A stretch of 64,000 nucleotides of DNA, taken from NCBI GenBank assembly GCA_965200945.1, contig OZ241749.1, positions 4,588,001-4,652,000 on the forward strand, written 5' to 3'. Positions 41,089-50,490 of this stretch are shown one piece after another. The notes beneath the pieces were generated by a model that searched no databases, was not told where the DNA came from, and saw only the letters and a list, made by a program, of their open reading frames with translations. The DNA is from JADCRZ01 sp965200945 (GTDB lineage Bacteria; Bacteroidota; Bacteroidia; Chitinophagales; Chitinophagaceae). A program made the position numbers and the translations under genes. Position 1 is the first letter of the stretch, and every line of letters starts with the position of its first letter.

Positions 41089-43140
41089 ATGCCACAGCCA
41101 CGGATTCCATATACCCTCACCCTGTTGGTGCTGCTTTTCATACACCCGTTAAGTGCACAAAAACGGTGGACGGGCGGCAGCGGGAATTGGGTTGATGCTG
41201 CAAACTGGCTTCCGGCGGGGCTTCCTGACGGCACCGATGCAGTGATCCTCGACAACACCCTGCAGGCAGGCAACTACACCGTCACCCTTCCCGATGATGC
41301 TGTAATCGTGCGCAGCCTGCTTATAGCACCCGCAGAAGGAAAGCAAATCGAGCTGCACCTGCCCTCTTCCAACGGAAGCAGTCCGGGTTTTACTGCCGGC
41401 AGTGCCGACGAAGGGATCGTGATCCAAAACGGCGGAGTGTTCCGGAATTCATCAGGACTGGCCAGCGGACAATCGCTGCTGATCAAAGGGACCGTACGCA
41501 TCGGGAATGGAGGAACTTACGTGCATAACACAAGGTCGGGACATGCGGCAGATGTGGTGGCAAAGCTGTCTGTGGCGGCAGGCACCGAGAACGGGCTGTT
41601 CGAATACGATGTGCCGGGCGGCTCGTACCCGGTTTCCCTCAGCAACCGGACCTATGGCACGCTGGTCTTTTCATCCGCCGCCTCCGGCGGTACGCAGACC
41701 TACAACGCATCCGGCTCCAATCCCCTGCTGGTGCGCGGCGACATGGTTATAAAGGAGGGGGTAATCCTGAACCTTGATTTTACCAGGGAATTTACCGTGC
41801 TTGGAGATTACCGGCAGGAGGGCGGCACCTTCAATATCGGCAGCCAGCCCAACAACAATGTGGTAGCCATCCACGGAGCGGTTTGGCAGTCTGCATCAGG
41901 CAGCATCACCGAAACGTCTACCGGCCTGCCCACGCTGGAATTCAGCGGAAAAGACCAGCAGCGGATCTCGCTGGAAGGAAAGATCGCCAACCAGGTGGCG
42001 CTGCGTATGAACAATACCGGCGGCGTGCTGCTTCAGCATGACCTGACCGTGCCGTACCTGCTTCAGATGCAGCAGGGAAACCTGATCAGCAGTTGGGCCG
42101 CCTGCCTGAAAATACCACACAGCAGCACGATCAGCGGTGCTTCGGCGGCTTCGTTCGTTCATGGGCCGATCCAAAAAACGGGCGATGAGGCGTTCATGTT
42201 TCCGGTAGGAAAACAGCACGATTATGCACCGGTGAGTATTTCAGCCGGTACTTCGGTTGCGGATGAATTCACCGCGGAATATTTTCTGGGCAACCCGCAG
42301 GTCATGTACGGAACTGCGTTCGACCCGGCTTCCATGGTGCGCGTGAGTTCGCTGGAGTACTGGAAACTGGACCAACCGGCGGGCCATTCTGTCCGGAAAG
42401 TTACGCTCACCGTTGGAGTATACAGCCGGGCCACTGCGCTCGACAAAATCCTGATCAGCCGCTGGGACGATGCACAGGCCATCTGGAAAAGCAGCGGCAA
42501 CACCGCTTACACAGGCGTTGCCACCGGCCAGGTCACCAGCCGCACTGTCGACCAATACGGTGTCTTCACGCTGGCCAGCACCGTACCGGAACAAAACCCG
42601 TTGCCAGTAACACTCAAGGATGTGGGCATCCGCTGCGATGTTGCGGCCTGCACGCTGTACTGGCAGACGATGCCGGAATTTGCCGGCCGCTTCGAGATCG
42701 AACAGGCAGAACGGGGTGGAAGTTTTATCCGGTTGGCGACACTGTTATCGCTGCCCGGCCAGCAGCAATACCAGTTCAGTCTTTCTCAAAATCAGCCATC
42801 CGCTTTGTACAGGTTGAAACTGGTTGCAGCGAATGGATCGATAGATTCCAGCAAAGCTGTAGCTGTTCCTGCTCCGCCTTCTTTTGCTGTGAAGCAAGTT
42901 AAAAGATCAGGTTCTGGCATTGAGTTGCAGATCGTTTCCGGAGAGCGCCAGCAACTGGAGATAAGAATTTTTTCAGCGGATGGGAAAACTTTGTATGCGG
43001 GAAGGCAGGTGGTGGCAGAAGGAGATAGTTACCTTCAGATACAGACTCCCGGCTTTCGGGGGCAGCTGTATATCTTATGGCTATCGGATGCGAGGGGGCG
43101 GCGGCAGGTACAAAAATTTTTTGGGAAGCCCGGATGGTGA
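41089..43140 (+). CDS. Large secreted protein with G8/beta-helix-like repeats and probable T9SS tail
   Basis: A 683-aa exported protein with a signal peptide (residues 1-23, cleavage near LSAQ). The first half (about 24-340) is beta-rich with RWTGGSGNWVDAANWLPAGLP, a WxGGxGNWxDxxNW opening common in Bacteroidota surface proteins, followed by IVIQNGGVFRN and LLIKGTVRIGNGGTYVH rungs suggesting a beta-helix. A domain around 500-600 has fibronectin-like character (VTLKDVGIRCDVAACTLYWQT). The last 70 residues (LEIRIFSADGKTLYAGRQVV...GQLYILWLSDARGRRQVQKFF) look like a type A T9SS sorting domain. Probably an adhesin or surface protein; no enzymatic motif is visible. Confidence 0.75.
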   Translation: MPQPRIPYTLTLLVLLFIHPLSAQKRWTGGSGNWVDAANWLPAGLPDGTDAVILDNTLQAGNYTVTLPDDAVIVRSLLIAPAEGKQIELHLPSSNGSSPGFTAGSADEGIVIQNGGVFRNSSGLASGQSLLIKGTVRIGNGGTYVHNTRSGHAADVVAKLSVAAGTENGLFEYDVPGGSYPVSLSNRTYGTLVFSSAASGGTQTYNASGSNPLLVRGDMVIKEGVILNLDFTREFTVLGDYRQEGGTFNIGSQPNNNVVAIHGAVWQSASGSITETSTGLPTLEFSGKDQQRISLEGKIANQVALRMNNTGGVLLQHDLTVPYLLQMQQGNLISSWAACLKIPHSSTISGASAASFVHGPIQKTGDEAFMFPVGKQHDYAPVSISAGTSVADEFTAEYFLGNPQVMYGTAFDPASMVRVSSLEYWKLDQPAGHSVRKVTLTVGVYSRATALDKILISRWDDAQAIWKSSGNTAYTGVATGQVTSRTVDQYGVFTLASTVPEQNPLPVTLKDVGIRCDVAACTLYWQTMPEFAGRFEIEQAERGGSFIRLATLLSLPGQQQYQFSLSQNQPSALYRLKLVAANGSIDSSKAVAVPAPPSFAVKQVKRSGSGIELQIVSGERQQLEIRIFSADGKTLYAGRQVVAEGDSYLQIQTPGFRGQLYILWLSDARGRRQVQKFFGKPGW

Positions 43141-43174
43141 AGCCTGGTTCCGATTCGTTTAACTATACGCGGTA

Positions 43175-43196
43175 GAGACGCCAGGCATGGCGTCTC
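43175..43196. repeat. GAGACGC-type short palindrome, copy 2
   Basis: A 22-bp palindrome with arms GAGACGCC/GGCGTCTC around AGGCAT. It lies in the 90-bp gap between the convergent secreted-protein and DUF4954 genes and matches the copy at 55046-55067 in 21 of 22 positions. Confidence 0.75.
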
Positions 43197-43230
43197 CAGA
43201 CATTGAACAGCTGATCTTCTTTCCCCGCCT

Positions 43231-45444
43231 TCACAACCCAAACTTTGCGACAATACTTTCCACCGTCTGCCGGTATTTTTCCAGGGATTCTTTTTCCTGC
43301 TGGATAAAGCTGTTGTCTTCCAGGCGGCCGATCACGCGGTTCATCTCTTCTTCGTTCCCGTACACCATCTTCCGGAACGGGTTGGAGTAATCCTTGGCGC
43401 GGGAATCGAAAATATTGTGCGACAGCTGCTCTTTCGTGGCCAGGCTCTGCAGCAGCAGGGCTTTCAACGCTTCTTTGCCATCCGCCGCCAGATTTACCCC
43501 GAACACTTTTTGCAGCACGCTCAGCGCATGAAACAGCTTCTGCTGCGGATACAAGCCTTCCTGGTATTTGTAAAAGCCATGCACCTCTTCCCAGTCCCTG
43601 ATCTCTTCCGAACAGATCTTTTCCCTGAAATTGGTGAACTCATCCTGCAGGATCAGTTGCCCGCCCAGGCTGGTCCATTGCCGGAAAGGCAGACTGGCGG
43701 GCAGCTGCGCGATCAGTGCCTCAAAGCTGGCGATGCTGTCGGATTCAATTACGCGGATGAGCTGCAAGGCGGCATAATACTGCAGCAGTTCGCGGAACAG
43801 GTGATAACAGCCCGTGATCTTGATGATCTCGGCCTTGCGGTGCGAGTGTTCAAAACCATCCGCCAGTATCTCCAGGCTGTCGACCACCGGGTCTTTTTCC
43901 TGCAGCAGCTTTTCGCCTGTCAGCTCCAACGCCGTGTCACCAGGTTCGAAGTGCTTGCCGATAAAGCGGTAATACGCTTCTCCCGTCAGTTGCCTGAAAA
44001 GCTGCAGCGCAGAAACGATCTCGTTGACACTGTCGGGCGCCAGGAAATTATATTCGATGAAAGGAAACTTCTTGATGCGTTTGTCGCGGTCGCCGTATTT
44101 CCAGGCGTTGCGAGCAAGGGCGTACATGTTGTACATGAGCCAGTAGCCCGGCATGATCACCAGCTTGTCGTTGCTCGCATCGTTGCTCACAAGGCAGAAA
44201 GGGATGGGGATATCCAGCTCGGCCGGGTAATCGCCCTTGGCCATGATGGTGAAGGAAGCAAACCTCGAATTGTGTTTCAGGCTCACGCAGAGACCTGGCC
44301 AGAAGCCGCGCCCCGCGATCAGTTCACCATCCGCGCTCCTTGAATTGTGGTTCGAGCCGATGGTAGCGCCGGCGGCCATGTTGCTCTGCCCCATCACCAG
44401 CGCCGCACACAGAAACGAATTGTTGTGATGCTGCTCGTGGGCCGGAAAGATCAGCGAGTTCAGCACCTCGCAGCAGGAGATGGTAGAGTTGTTGCCCAGG
44501 TAGGAATTAATGAGGCGGGCGCCGTATTTCAGCTGTGAATGAGAGGCCATGATGAAACGGACGGCTTTCACCCCGTAGAAAACCCGGCACCCGAAACCGA
44601 TGATGCCGTTCACGATCTCGCATCCTTCGCCGATCTGCGATTTCGCAGAAGGGGAGGAGTTGAGCGTGATGTTCTTGACCTTGTTGGCGCCTTTCAGGTA
44701 GGCATCCGTTCCGATGAGCACGTCTTTGATGATCTTGCAGTTCTTGATCACCGTGCGGTCGCCGATCTTGCCATAGTACCCCCGCTGTTTGCTGAACTTC
44801 TTTTCAGTAAATTCTTCCAGCTTTTTCTGCAGCCTGTCATCATCGCGGAACCGGCTCCACAGGTAAGCATCTCCCGGCAGCATACCATCGAACGGAATGA
44901 TGGAACGGCCGCCGTTCTCGTTACACACTTCAAGCCTGATCCTGGTTTTTTCCTGCTCGCCGTCTTTCAGGATGCCGTTGCCGAATTTGGCGTAATCGGT
45001 GGTGGCCAGCTCGTTCACGTTCACGATCATCACGTCGTTGCCCACAATATAGTGCGACATGTAATTGACATGATCCACGACCACGTTGTCGCCGAAATCG
45101 CAGCTGATAATGGTGCTGTTGTAAAGCCCCACGGGCATGCGGAGGTTGTTGAACTCGAGGTAGTAGGGCTCCAGCTTGCCGATGCGCACCAGCCCGTAGA
45201 ATTTGCAGTTCTTGACAAGCTCGGGATTGAAGGCATCCGACACCAGGATCTTGTTCCAGTCGTCGGAAGTGTTGCGGTTGCGCACCAGCACTTCTATCTC
45301 GTAGGCAGACAGCTTGCGGTACTCGATGCCGCTCCGGTTCTGCTGGTTGCGCAGGTAATATTCATCCTGTCCGGGAGGCAGAAATTCGGCAGACACAAAA
45401 TTGTAGCCCAGGGAAGCAACAGGATTTTTCTTGATAATGTTCAT
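43231..45444 (-). CDS. DUF4954 family protein with left-handed beta-helix
   Basis: A 737-aa cytoplasmic-looking protein. The middle (about residues 95-390) has hexapeptide-like repeats typical of left-handed beta-helix proteins: ISCDFGDNVVVDHVNYMSHYIVGNDVMIVNVNE, TVIKNCKIIKDVLIGTDAYLKGANKV, IGEGCEIVNGIIGFGCRVFYGV and AAGATIGSNHNSRSADGELIAGRGFWPG. The C-terminal 300 residues are helical. Members are found mainly in Bacteroidota, and a sugar-nucleotide acyl- or nucleotidyl-transferase-like role has been guessed from the fold but not shown. It lies 76 bp after glmS on the same strand, so an amino-sugar link is possible. Confidence 0.85.
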   Translation of the reverse strand: MNIIKKNPVASLGYNFVSAEFLPPGQDEYYLRNQQNRSGIEYRKLSAYEIEVLVRNRNTSDDWNKILVSDAFNPELVKNCKFYGLVRIGKLEPYYLEFNNLRMPVGLYNSTIISCDFGDNVVVDHVNYMSHYIVGNDVMIVNVNELATTDYAKFGNGILKDGEQEKTRIRLEVCNENGGRSIIPFDGMLPGDAYLWSRFRDDDRLQKKLEEFTEKKFSKQRGYYGKIGDRTVIKNCKIIKDVLIGTDAYLKGANKVKNITLNSSPSAKSQIGEGCEIVNGIIGFGCRVFYGVKAVRFIMASHSQLKYGARLINSYLGNNSTISCCEVLNSLIFPAHEQHHNNSFLCAALVMGQSNMAAGATIGSNHNSRSADGELIAGRGFWPGLCVSLKHNSRFASFTIMAKGDYPAELDIPIPFCLVSNDASNDKLVIMPGYWLMYNMYALARNAWKYGDRDKRIKKFPFIEYNFLAPDSVNEIVSALQLFRQLTGEAYYRFIGKHFEPGDTALELTGEKLLQEKDPVVDSLEILADGFEHSHRKAEIIKITGCYHLFRELLQYYAALQLIRVIESDSIASFEALIAQLPASLPFRQWTSLGGQLILQDEFTNFREKICSEEIRDWEEVHGFYKYQEGLYPQQKLFHALSVLQKVFGVNLAADGKEALKALLLQSLATKEQLSHNIFDSRAKDYSNPFRKMVYGNEEEMNRVIGRLEDNSFIQQEKESLEKYRQTVESIVAKFGL

Positions 45445-45520
45445 CGGTAAAGGTTGAGGCGTCGGGGTGAAACAAAGGCCGGGCTGCTTCCGGCAATGAT
45501 ACCGGTTGGCCGGATAAAAC

Positions 45521-47356
45521 TTATTCTACCGTCACCGACTTGGCGAGGTTCCTCGGTTTGTCTACATCCAAACCTTTTGCTGTGCCGATATAGTAGCTGA
45601 GCAGCTGCAGCGGGATCACGCTGAGCAGCGGCGCCACGATCTCATCTGCATCCGGCACTTTCATCACATCGTCGGACATGCCTTCGATGGTTTCATCGCC
45701 TTCGCTGATCACGGCGATCACCTTGCCTTTGCGGGCTTTGATCTCCTGTATGTTGCTGATGATCTTTTCGTAGTACGAATCTTTGGTGGCCACAAATACC
45801 ACCGGCAGCTTTTCATCCACCAGCGCGATGGGCCCATGCTTCATCTCTGCGGCAGGATAGCCCTCGGCATGGATGTAAGAGATCTCTTTCAGCTTCAGCG
45901 CGCCCTCCAGGGCGATCGGGAAATTGTAGCCGCGCCCCAGGTACAGGAAGTCGCCCGCGTCTTTATATTTTTCCGCCACCGCTTTGATGTGCGGAGCCGA
46001 TTCAAGCACCACGGCTACTTTTTCGGGGATCTGCTGCAGCTCGTTCAGCAGGTGCAGGTACCGCGTCTGGTCGATCGTACCCAGTTCGTGTGCCAGCTTC
46101 AGGGCCACCATCGTCAGCACCACGAGCTGCGCCGTAAAAGCCTTTGTGCTGGCCACGCCGATCTCCGGTCCTGCGTGCGTGTAAGCACCCGCATCCGAAA
46201 CACGTGCGATGGACGAGCCCACTACGTTGAGGATGCCAAAGATGATGGCGCCCTGTTGTTTGGCTTTCTCGATGGCCACCAGCGTATCCGCCGTTTCGCC
46301 GCTTTGCGACACGGCAATGATCACATCGCCTTTGTTGATGATCGGGTTGCGGTACCGGAATTCGGAAGCATACTCCACTTCCACCGGGATGCGGCAGAGC
46401 TCTTCGATGATGTATTCCGCTACCAGCGCGGCATGCCAGCTGGTGCCGCAGGCAATGATGATGATGCGGTCTGCATTTTTAAAATACTGCATACAGCTTT
46501 GCACGCCGCTCATGGTGATGGTGCCTGCGGTGGCATCGAGGCGGCCGCGCAGGCAGTCGTAAATGGTATGCGACTGCTCAAAAATTTCCTTGAGCATGAA
46601 GGTGTCGTATCCGCCTTTTTCAATGGCCGCCAGCTCCAGGTCGAGTTTCTGTATAAAAGGGGTGATCTTGTCGTTGCCCAGGTTCTTGAGGATAAGCTCA
46701 TCGGGCCGCAGGATGGCCACCTCATAATCGTTCACATACACCACTTCCTTGGTGTATTCGATGATGGGCGATGCGTCGGAGGCGAGAAAGTGTTCGCCCT
46801 TTCCTACACCGATCACGAGCGGACTGCCCTTGCGGGCCGCGATCAGGGTGTCGGGATTGTCCTGGTCGAGCACTACGATCACGTAAGCGCCTACCACCCT
46901 TCGCAGGGCGATGCGCACGGCTTCTTCGAGGTTGCCGCCGTTGTTGATATGGATGTCTTCGATGAAATTGAGCAGCACTTCCGTGTCGGTATCGCTTTTA
47001 AACTCGTACCCTTTTTTCTGCAGGTCGTTCTTCAGCTGCGCATAATTTTCTATGATGCCGTTGTGGATCATAGCCAGCTTTCCGCTGGCCGAGAGATGCG
47101 GGTGCGCGTTCCGGTCGCTGGGTTCGCCATGCGTGGCCCAGCGGGTGTGGCCGATGCCGGCGTGCGCATGCAGGTCGCGGCCGATCACACTTTCTTCCAG
47201 CGCTTCCACTTTTCCTTTCTTTTTATATACGCGGAGGCTGCCGTTCAGCAGCGCCACGCCAGCGCTGTCGTACCCGCGGTATTCCAGTCTTTTCAACCCT
47301 TTCAGGATGATGGGATAAGCTTCTTTTTGTCCGATATAGGCGACGATTCCACACAT
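45521..47356 (-). CDS. glmS: Glutamine--fructose-6-phosphate transaminase (isomerizing)
   Basis: A 611-aa enzyme that makes glucosamine-6-phosphate from fructose-6-phosphate and glutamine, the first step toward UDP-GlcNAc. The start is the ATG at 47356, giving the mature N-terminal nucleophile C2 in MCGIVAYIG; an upstream in-frame extension of 27 codons would destroy it. The glutaminase domain shows GYDSAG, HTRWATHGEPSDRNAHPH and NGIIENY. Two SIS domains follow (ACGTSWHAALVAEYIIEE, SQSGETADTLVAIEKA, and LGRGYNFPIALEGALKLKEISY). It ends DKPRNLAKSVTVE, the conserved tail. DUF4954 follows 76 bp downstream. Confidence 0.95.
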   Translation of the reverse strand: MCGIVAYIGQKEAYPIILKGLKRLEYRGYDSAGVALLNGSLRVYKKKGKVEALEESVIGRDLHAHAGIGHTRWATHGEPSDRNAHPHLSASGKLAMIHNGIIENYAQLKNDLQKKGYEFKSDTDTEVLLNFIEDIHINNGGNLEEAVRIALRRVVGAYVIVVLDQDNPDTLIAARKGSPLVIGVGKGEHFLASDASPIIEYTKEVVYVNDYEVAILRPDELILKNLGNDKITPFIQKLDLELAAIEKGGYDTFMLKEIFEQSHTIYDCLRGRLDATAGTITMSGVQSCMQYFKNADRIIIIACGTSWHAALVAEYIIEELCRIPVEVEYASEFRYRNPIINKGDVIIAVSQSGETADTLVAIEKAKQQGAIIFGILNVVGSSIARVSDAGAYTHAGPEIGVASTKAFTAQLVVLTMVALKLAHELGTIDQTRYLHLLNELQQIPEKVAVVLESAPHIKAVAEKYKDAGDFLYLGRGYNFPIALEGALKLKEISYIHAEGYPAAEMKHGPIALVDEKLPVVFVATKDSYYEKIISNIQEIKARKGKVIAVISEGDETIEGMSDDVMKVPDADEIVAPLLSVIPLQLLSYYIGTAKGLDVDKPRNLAKSVTVE

Positions 47357-47450
47357 ATCACGGAGGTATTTTTGATTAGCAGTTAAATTTATACAAATCC
47401 GCCATGCCACCCCAATAATGATCCGGTAAATAAGCATGGCTTAACACACA

Positions 47451-47486
47451 AAAAAGAATGGAGTAACCGGTTGATTACTCCATTCA
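47451..47486 (-). terminator. Terminator after the response regulator gene
   Basis: On the minus strand an 11-bp perfect stem GAATGGAGTAA/TTACTCCATTC is followed by six T. It lies 18 bp after the response regulator stop and separates it from glmS. Confidence 0.87.
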
Positions 47487-47503
47487 AATAGTTTGCGCTT
47501 TCC

Positions 47504-47953
47504 CTATTTTGTGTTGGGATGGATGCAGTACTTCCAGTATTCCAGGATCGACATCAGCATCTTGGTGAGCGCTTCCATATCGGTGGGTTTGATGAAGAAC
47601 CCCTGCACTGTGAGGTCGTACGCCGTATCTACTGCGCCAGCATTGGCGGCAGTGGTGTAAAAGACAAAGGGAATGCTTTTCTTCCGGAGATGCTGGTCTT
47701 CGGCTATCCGCATCCTGAGTTCGAATCCATTCATCACGGGCATGTTCACGTCTGACAGTATCACGAACGGATGAACATCTTCCGATTTCAGGAACTGAAG
47801 CGCATCCCGTCCGTTGTTGAAGAACACGGCCTTGTTGGGGATGCTGAGCGATTCCAGCACCATGGTAATGATCTCCTGGTCGTCTGAATCGTCTTCTATG
47901 ATTATGATAGGGCCGGTATTCATCAGAGGTTGCATGTTTTTCATAAGTAACAT
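47504..47953 (-). CDS. Single-domain response regulator
   Basis: A 149-aa receiver domain without output domain. The acidic pocket is DD at 21-22, the phospho-acceptor is D68 in ILSDVNMPVMNG, the switch T/S is T100 or T101 in VFYTTAAN, and the conserved lysine is K122 in GFFIKPTD. The true start may be an internal ATG (MKNMQPLMNTG) a few codons later. Such CheY-like proteins relay phosphate from a histidine kinase to another protein; no kinase is nearby. It sits 61 bp after the S9 peptidase stop. Confidence 0.9.
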   Translation of the reverse strand: MLLMKNMQPLMNTGPIIIIEDDSDDQEIITMVLESLSIPNKAVFFNNGRDALQFLKSEDVHPFVILSDVNMPVMNGFELRMRIAEDQHLRKKSIPFVFYTTAANAGAVDTAYDLTVQGFFIKPTDMEALTKMLMSILEYWKYCIHPNTK

Positions 47954-48014
47954 TTAATTTGGATGAAGGAATATCGCCGCGTGAAAGCATGCAAAAACCG
48001 GGCGCACTCCCTGG

Positions 48015-50480
48015 CTATTTAAGATAGGTCTCAAAAAGCTTAAAGATCCGCTTGTACTCGTCCGTCCAGCTGCTGGCTTCCACAAAGCCATGATCCTCAA
48101 CTGGATATACAGCCAGTTCCCAGTTATTTTTCCCCAGTTCAATCAGTTTCTGGGTCAGTTCCACGATGTCCTGAAAATTAACATTTGTATCTACCATGCC
48201 GTGGCACATCAGCAGGTGCCCTTTGAGGCCGTTGGCGAAATAGATCGGTGAGCTTCTCTTGTATGCGATGCTGTCGTTGAAAGGTTCGTTGAGGATGTTG
48301 GCGGTGTAGCCATGGTTGTAGTTGGCCCAGTCGGTAACGCAGCGCAGGCCGGCTCCCGCTGCAAACACATCAGGCTGTGTGAACATGGCCATCAGCGTCA
48401 TAAAACCGCCATAGGAGCCGCCATACAGACCGATCTTTTTGGGGTCGACACCCATCGAATCTACCAGGAATTTTGCCGCGTCCACTTCGTCGGAGAGGTC
48501 TTTGCCACCCATGTAACGGTAGATGCCGGTCCGCCAGTCGCGGCCGTAGCCGGCGCTGCCCCGGTAGTCGATGTCCATTACGGTATAGCCGTTGTCGGCT
48601 AGCAGGTTGTTGAACATGTATTCGTGAAAGTAAGAGCTCCACCATTTGTGTGCGTTCTGCAGATAGCCGGCCCCGTGTACGAATATGACGGCCGGTTTTG
48701 AAGGATGCGGATTGGCCGGCTTGAACAGGCGGGCGTACACCGGCTGTCCGTCGCGGGCTTTGAAAGAGAATACGCGCGGGTCTTTCCAGGCATAGGACGC
48801 AAATTCCTCCGACTGCGCTTTGTTGGTCACCTGCTGCAGTTTGCCGCCGGGTTTGTTTTCCTGCAGATACAGTTCCCAGGGCTTGGTGCTGTAGGAAAAA
48901 AGGACGGCGAGCTGTTTCTCGTCGGGCGATACATCGACCTGGTTGGCGCCGGTCATGGTGGTGATGCGTTCAGGTTTGCCGCCGGTGACCGGGAGGCGGT
49001 AGAACTGCTGTTCGCCGGGATGCACTTCGTTGGTGGTGAGATAGAAATATTTTTTACCGGCCGACAGGGTCACCTGCTGCACTTCGTAGTTGCCCGAGGT
49101 AAGCTGGGTCTTCTTGCCGGTGCGCACGTTCACGGTGTAAAGGTGAGAATAGCCGGAAGATTCGCTCTGGAACCAGTAGGTATCTTCGTCTACCCAATGG
49201 GCCCGTCCGGTATTGCCGAAGCCGCCGATGCCGGGGCCGCCGATCCAGGCTTCGTCGCGCTGGCGGTCGAGCAGCTGCAGTTTGCCGTCTGCGGCGTTGA
49301 GCAGCATGATCCAGCGGTCTTTATAATCCTGCGAATAAATTTCAACCACTCCGTTGGTGCCTTTTTCGTTCCAGTATGGACCGTTGATGGTTACGTTGCG
49401 CAGGGTGTTGCGGCGGGCGGAGCTGTCGCGCGAGGGGTAGTCTTTCATGTAGTCGGGCAGGTCGCGGATGCCCGGGATCTGGTCGGTTTTGACCATCAGC
49501 ACGGTGTCTTTCTCCCGGTCATACACATACGATTCGGAAGTACCCATGGGTGCGCCCACTTTGGTGCGGCCGGGGATATCGGTGGTGAAACCGCTTTCGG
49601 TCACGTAGTCGGGCACGATGGTGTTCTTAACGGCTGCCGGAGCGCGGAACAGGCGATAGGTCACGAAGCGCCCGTCGGGTGAGAGTGTCAGGCTGGTGAG
49701 GGGGCGGTCATCGAGCAGGATGGTACGCATGGGTTTGGTCTGCGGAAGGGAGCGGTTAGCCGCCACCGTGAGGTCTCTCCGGTTCTTCCGGGTGCGCAGC
49801 ACGTCGAATAAAAAGAGCTGGTCTTTCTGCAGCCATCTTTCCTGCGGGTTGGCCCCGCCGGCGTTGTCGCGGGCAGCTCCGAACCCGCCCCCCTGCAAAC
49901 CGCCTCCACCGCCGCGGCCGCCTCCGCCACCTCTTCCGAAAGCGTTGGCTGCCGGTGCATCAGCGGCGGCAGCGCCCCGCTGAAAATTGGTGAGCTGCAT
50001 GGTAGTGCCTGATGCCATATCCCAGGCAAACAGGTTCTGGTTCCGCACATAGGCAACGGCGCCGTCGTTCAGGATGAACTGCGGATTGCTCTCAATTTCG
50101 GTGGTCTGTGTGAGCCTTTTCTGCTTCCCGTTTTTTACATCCACCAGGTAGATATCACCCTGTTTGGTGAAGAGGTACGTGGTATGCGCAGCATTGTATT
50201 GAACACTGGCCGCAGTGAGCGTATTCAACCGCATATCGACGGTTGCTTTCCGCGGGGTGATGTCGCCGGGGGTGATGTAGTAGATGGAATCGCTGGTATT
50301 CTGGTCGGGGTTCCAGCTGAAAAAAAGATATTTTCCATCCAGGCTCCAGTAGGGGCTGGAAGGAGAAGCGCCCATCCATTTTGGATCACGCATGATCTTC
50401 TCCACGGTAAGCTTGTCGAGTTTCGCCTGGCTGAAGGCCATGGGAGAGATGGCCAGTAAGGCCCATAGAATTTTCTTCAT
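48015..50480 (-). CDS. S9 family prolyl oligopeptidase-type serine peptidase
   Basis: An 821-aa exported peptidase of the dipeptidyl-peptidase-IV/acylaminoacyl-peptidase group. The start is the ATG at 50480 (MKKILWALLAISPMAFSQ), a good signal peptide; a longer frame adds 15 codons. A beta-propeller fills about residues 30-540, with a Gly-rich insertion near 180-215 (GRGGGGGRGGGGG). The alpha/beta-hydrolase domain has S689 in YGGSYGGF, D764 in MVDTNVNF and H797 in EDHGF. It probably removes or trims peptides in the periplasm. It starts 10 bp after mgtE, so the two form an operon. Confidence 0.9.
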   Translation of the reverse strand: MKKILWALLAISPMAFSQAKLDKLTVEKIMRDPKWMGASPSSPYWSLDGKYLFFSWNPDQNTSDSIYYITPGDITPRKATVDMRLNTLTAASVQYNAAHTTYLFTKQGDIYLVDVKNGKQKRLTQTTEIESNPQFILNDGAVAYVRNQNLFAWDMASGTTMQLTNFQRGAAAADAPAANAFGRGGGGGRGGGGGLQGGGFGAARDNAGGANPQERWLQKDQLFLFDVLRTRKNRRDLTVAANRSLPQTKPMRTILLDDRPLTSLTLSPDGRFVTYRLFRAPAAVKNTIVPDYVTESGFTTDIPGRTKVGAPMGTSESYVYDREKDTVLMVKTDQIPGIRDLPDYMKDYPSRDSSARRNTLRNVTINGPYWNEKGTNGVVEIYSQDYKDRWIMLLNAADGKLQLLDRQRDEAWIGGPGIGGFGNTGRAHWVDEDTYWFQSESSGYSHLYTVNVRTGKKTQLTSGNYEVQQVTLSAGKKYFYLTTNEVHPGEQQFYRLPVTGGKPERITTMTGANQVDVSPDEKQLAVLFSYSTKPWELYLQENKPGGKLQQVTNKAQSEEFASYAWKDPRVFSFKARDGQPVYARLFKPANPHPSKPAVIFVHGAGYLQNAHKWWSSYFHEYMFNNLLADNGYTVMDIDYRGSAGYGRDWRTGIYRYMGGKDLSDEVDAAKFLVDSMGVDPKKIGLYGGSYGGFMTLMAMFTQPDVFAAGAGLRCVTDWANYNHGYTANILNEPFNDSIAYKRSSPIYFANGLKGHLLMCHGMVDTNVNFQDIVELTQKLIELGKNNWELAVYPVEDHGFVEASSWTDEYKRIFKLFETYLK

Positions 50481-50490
50481 AAATAGTTGG

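Noticed and set aside
45836..47386. 516-aa ORF antisense to glmS
   Set aside because: Same effect; the translation is rich in H, R and V with no domain, while glmS is unambiguous.
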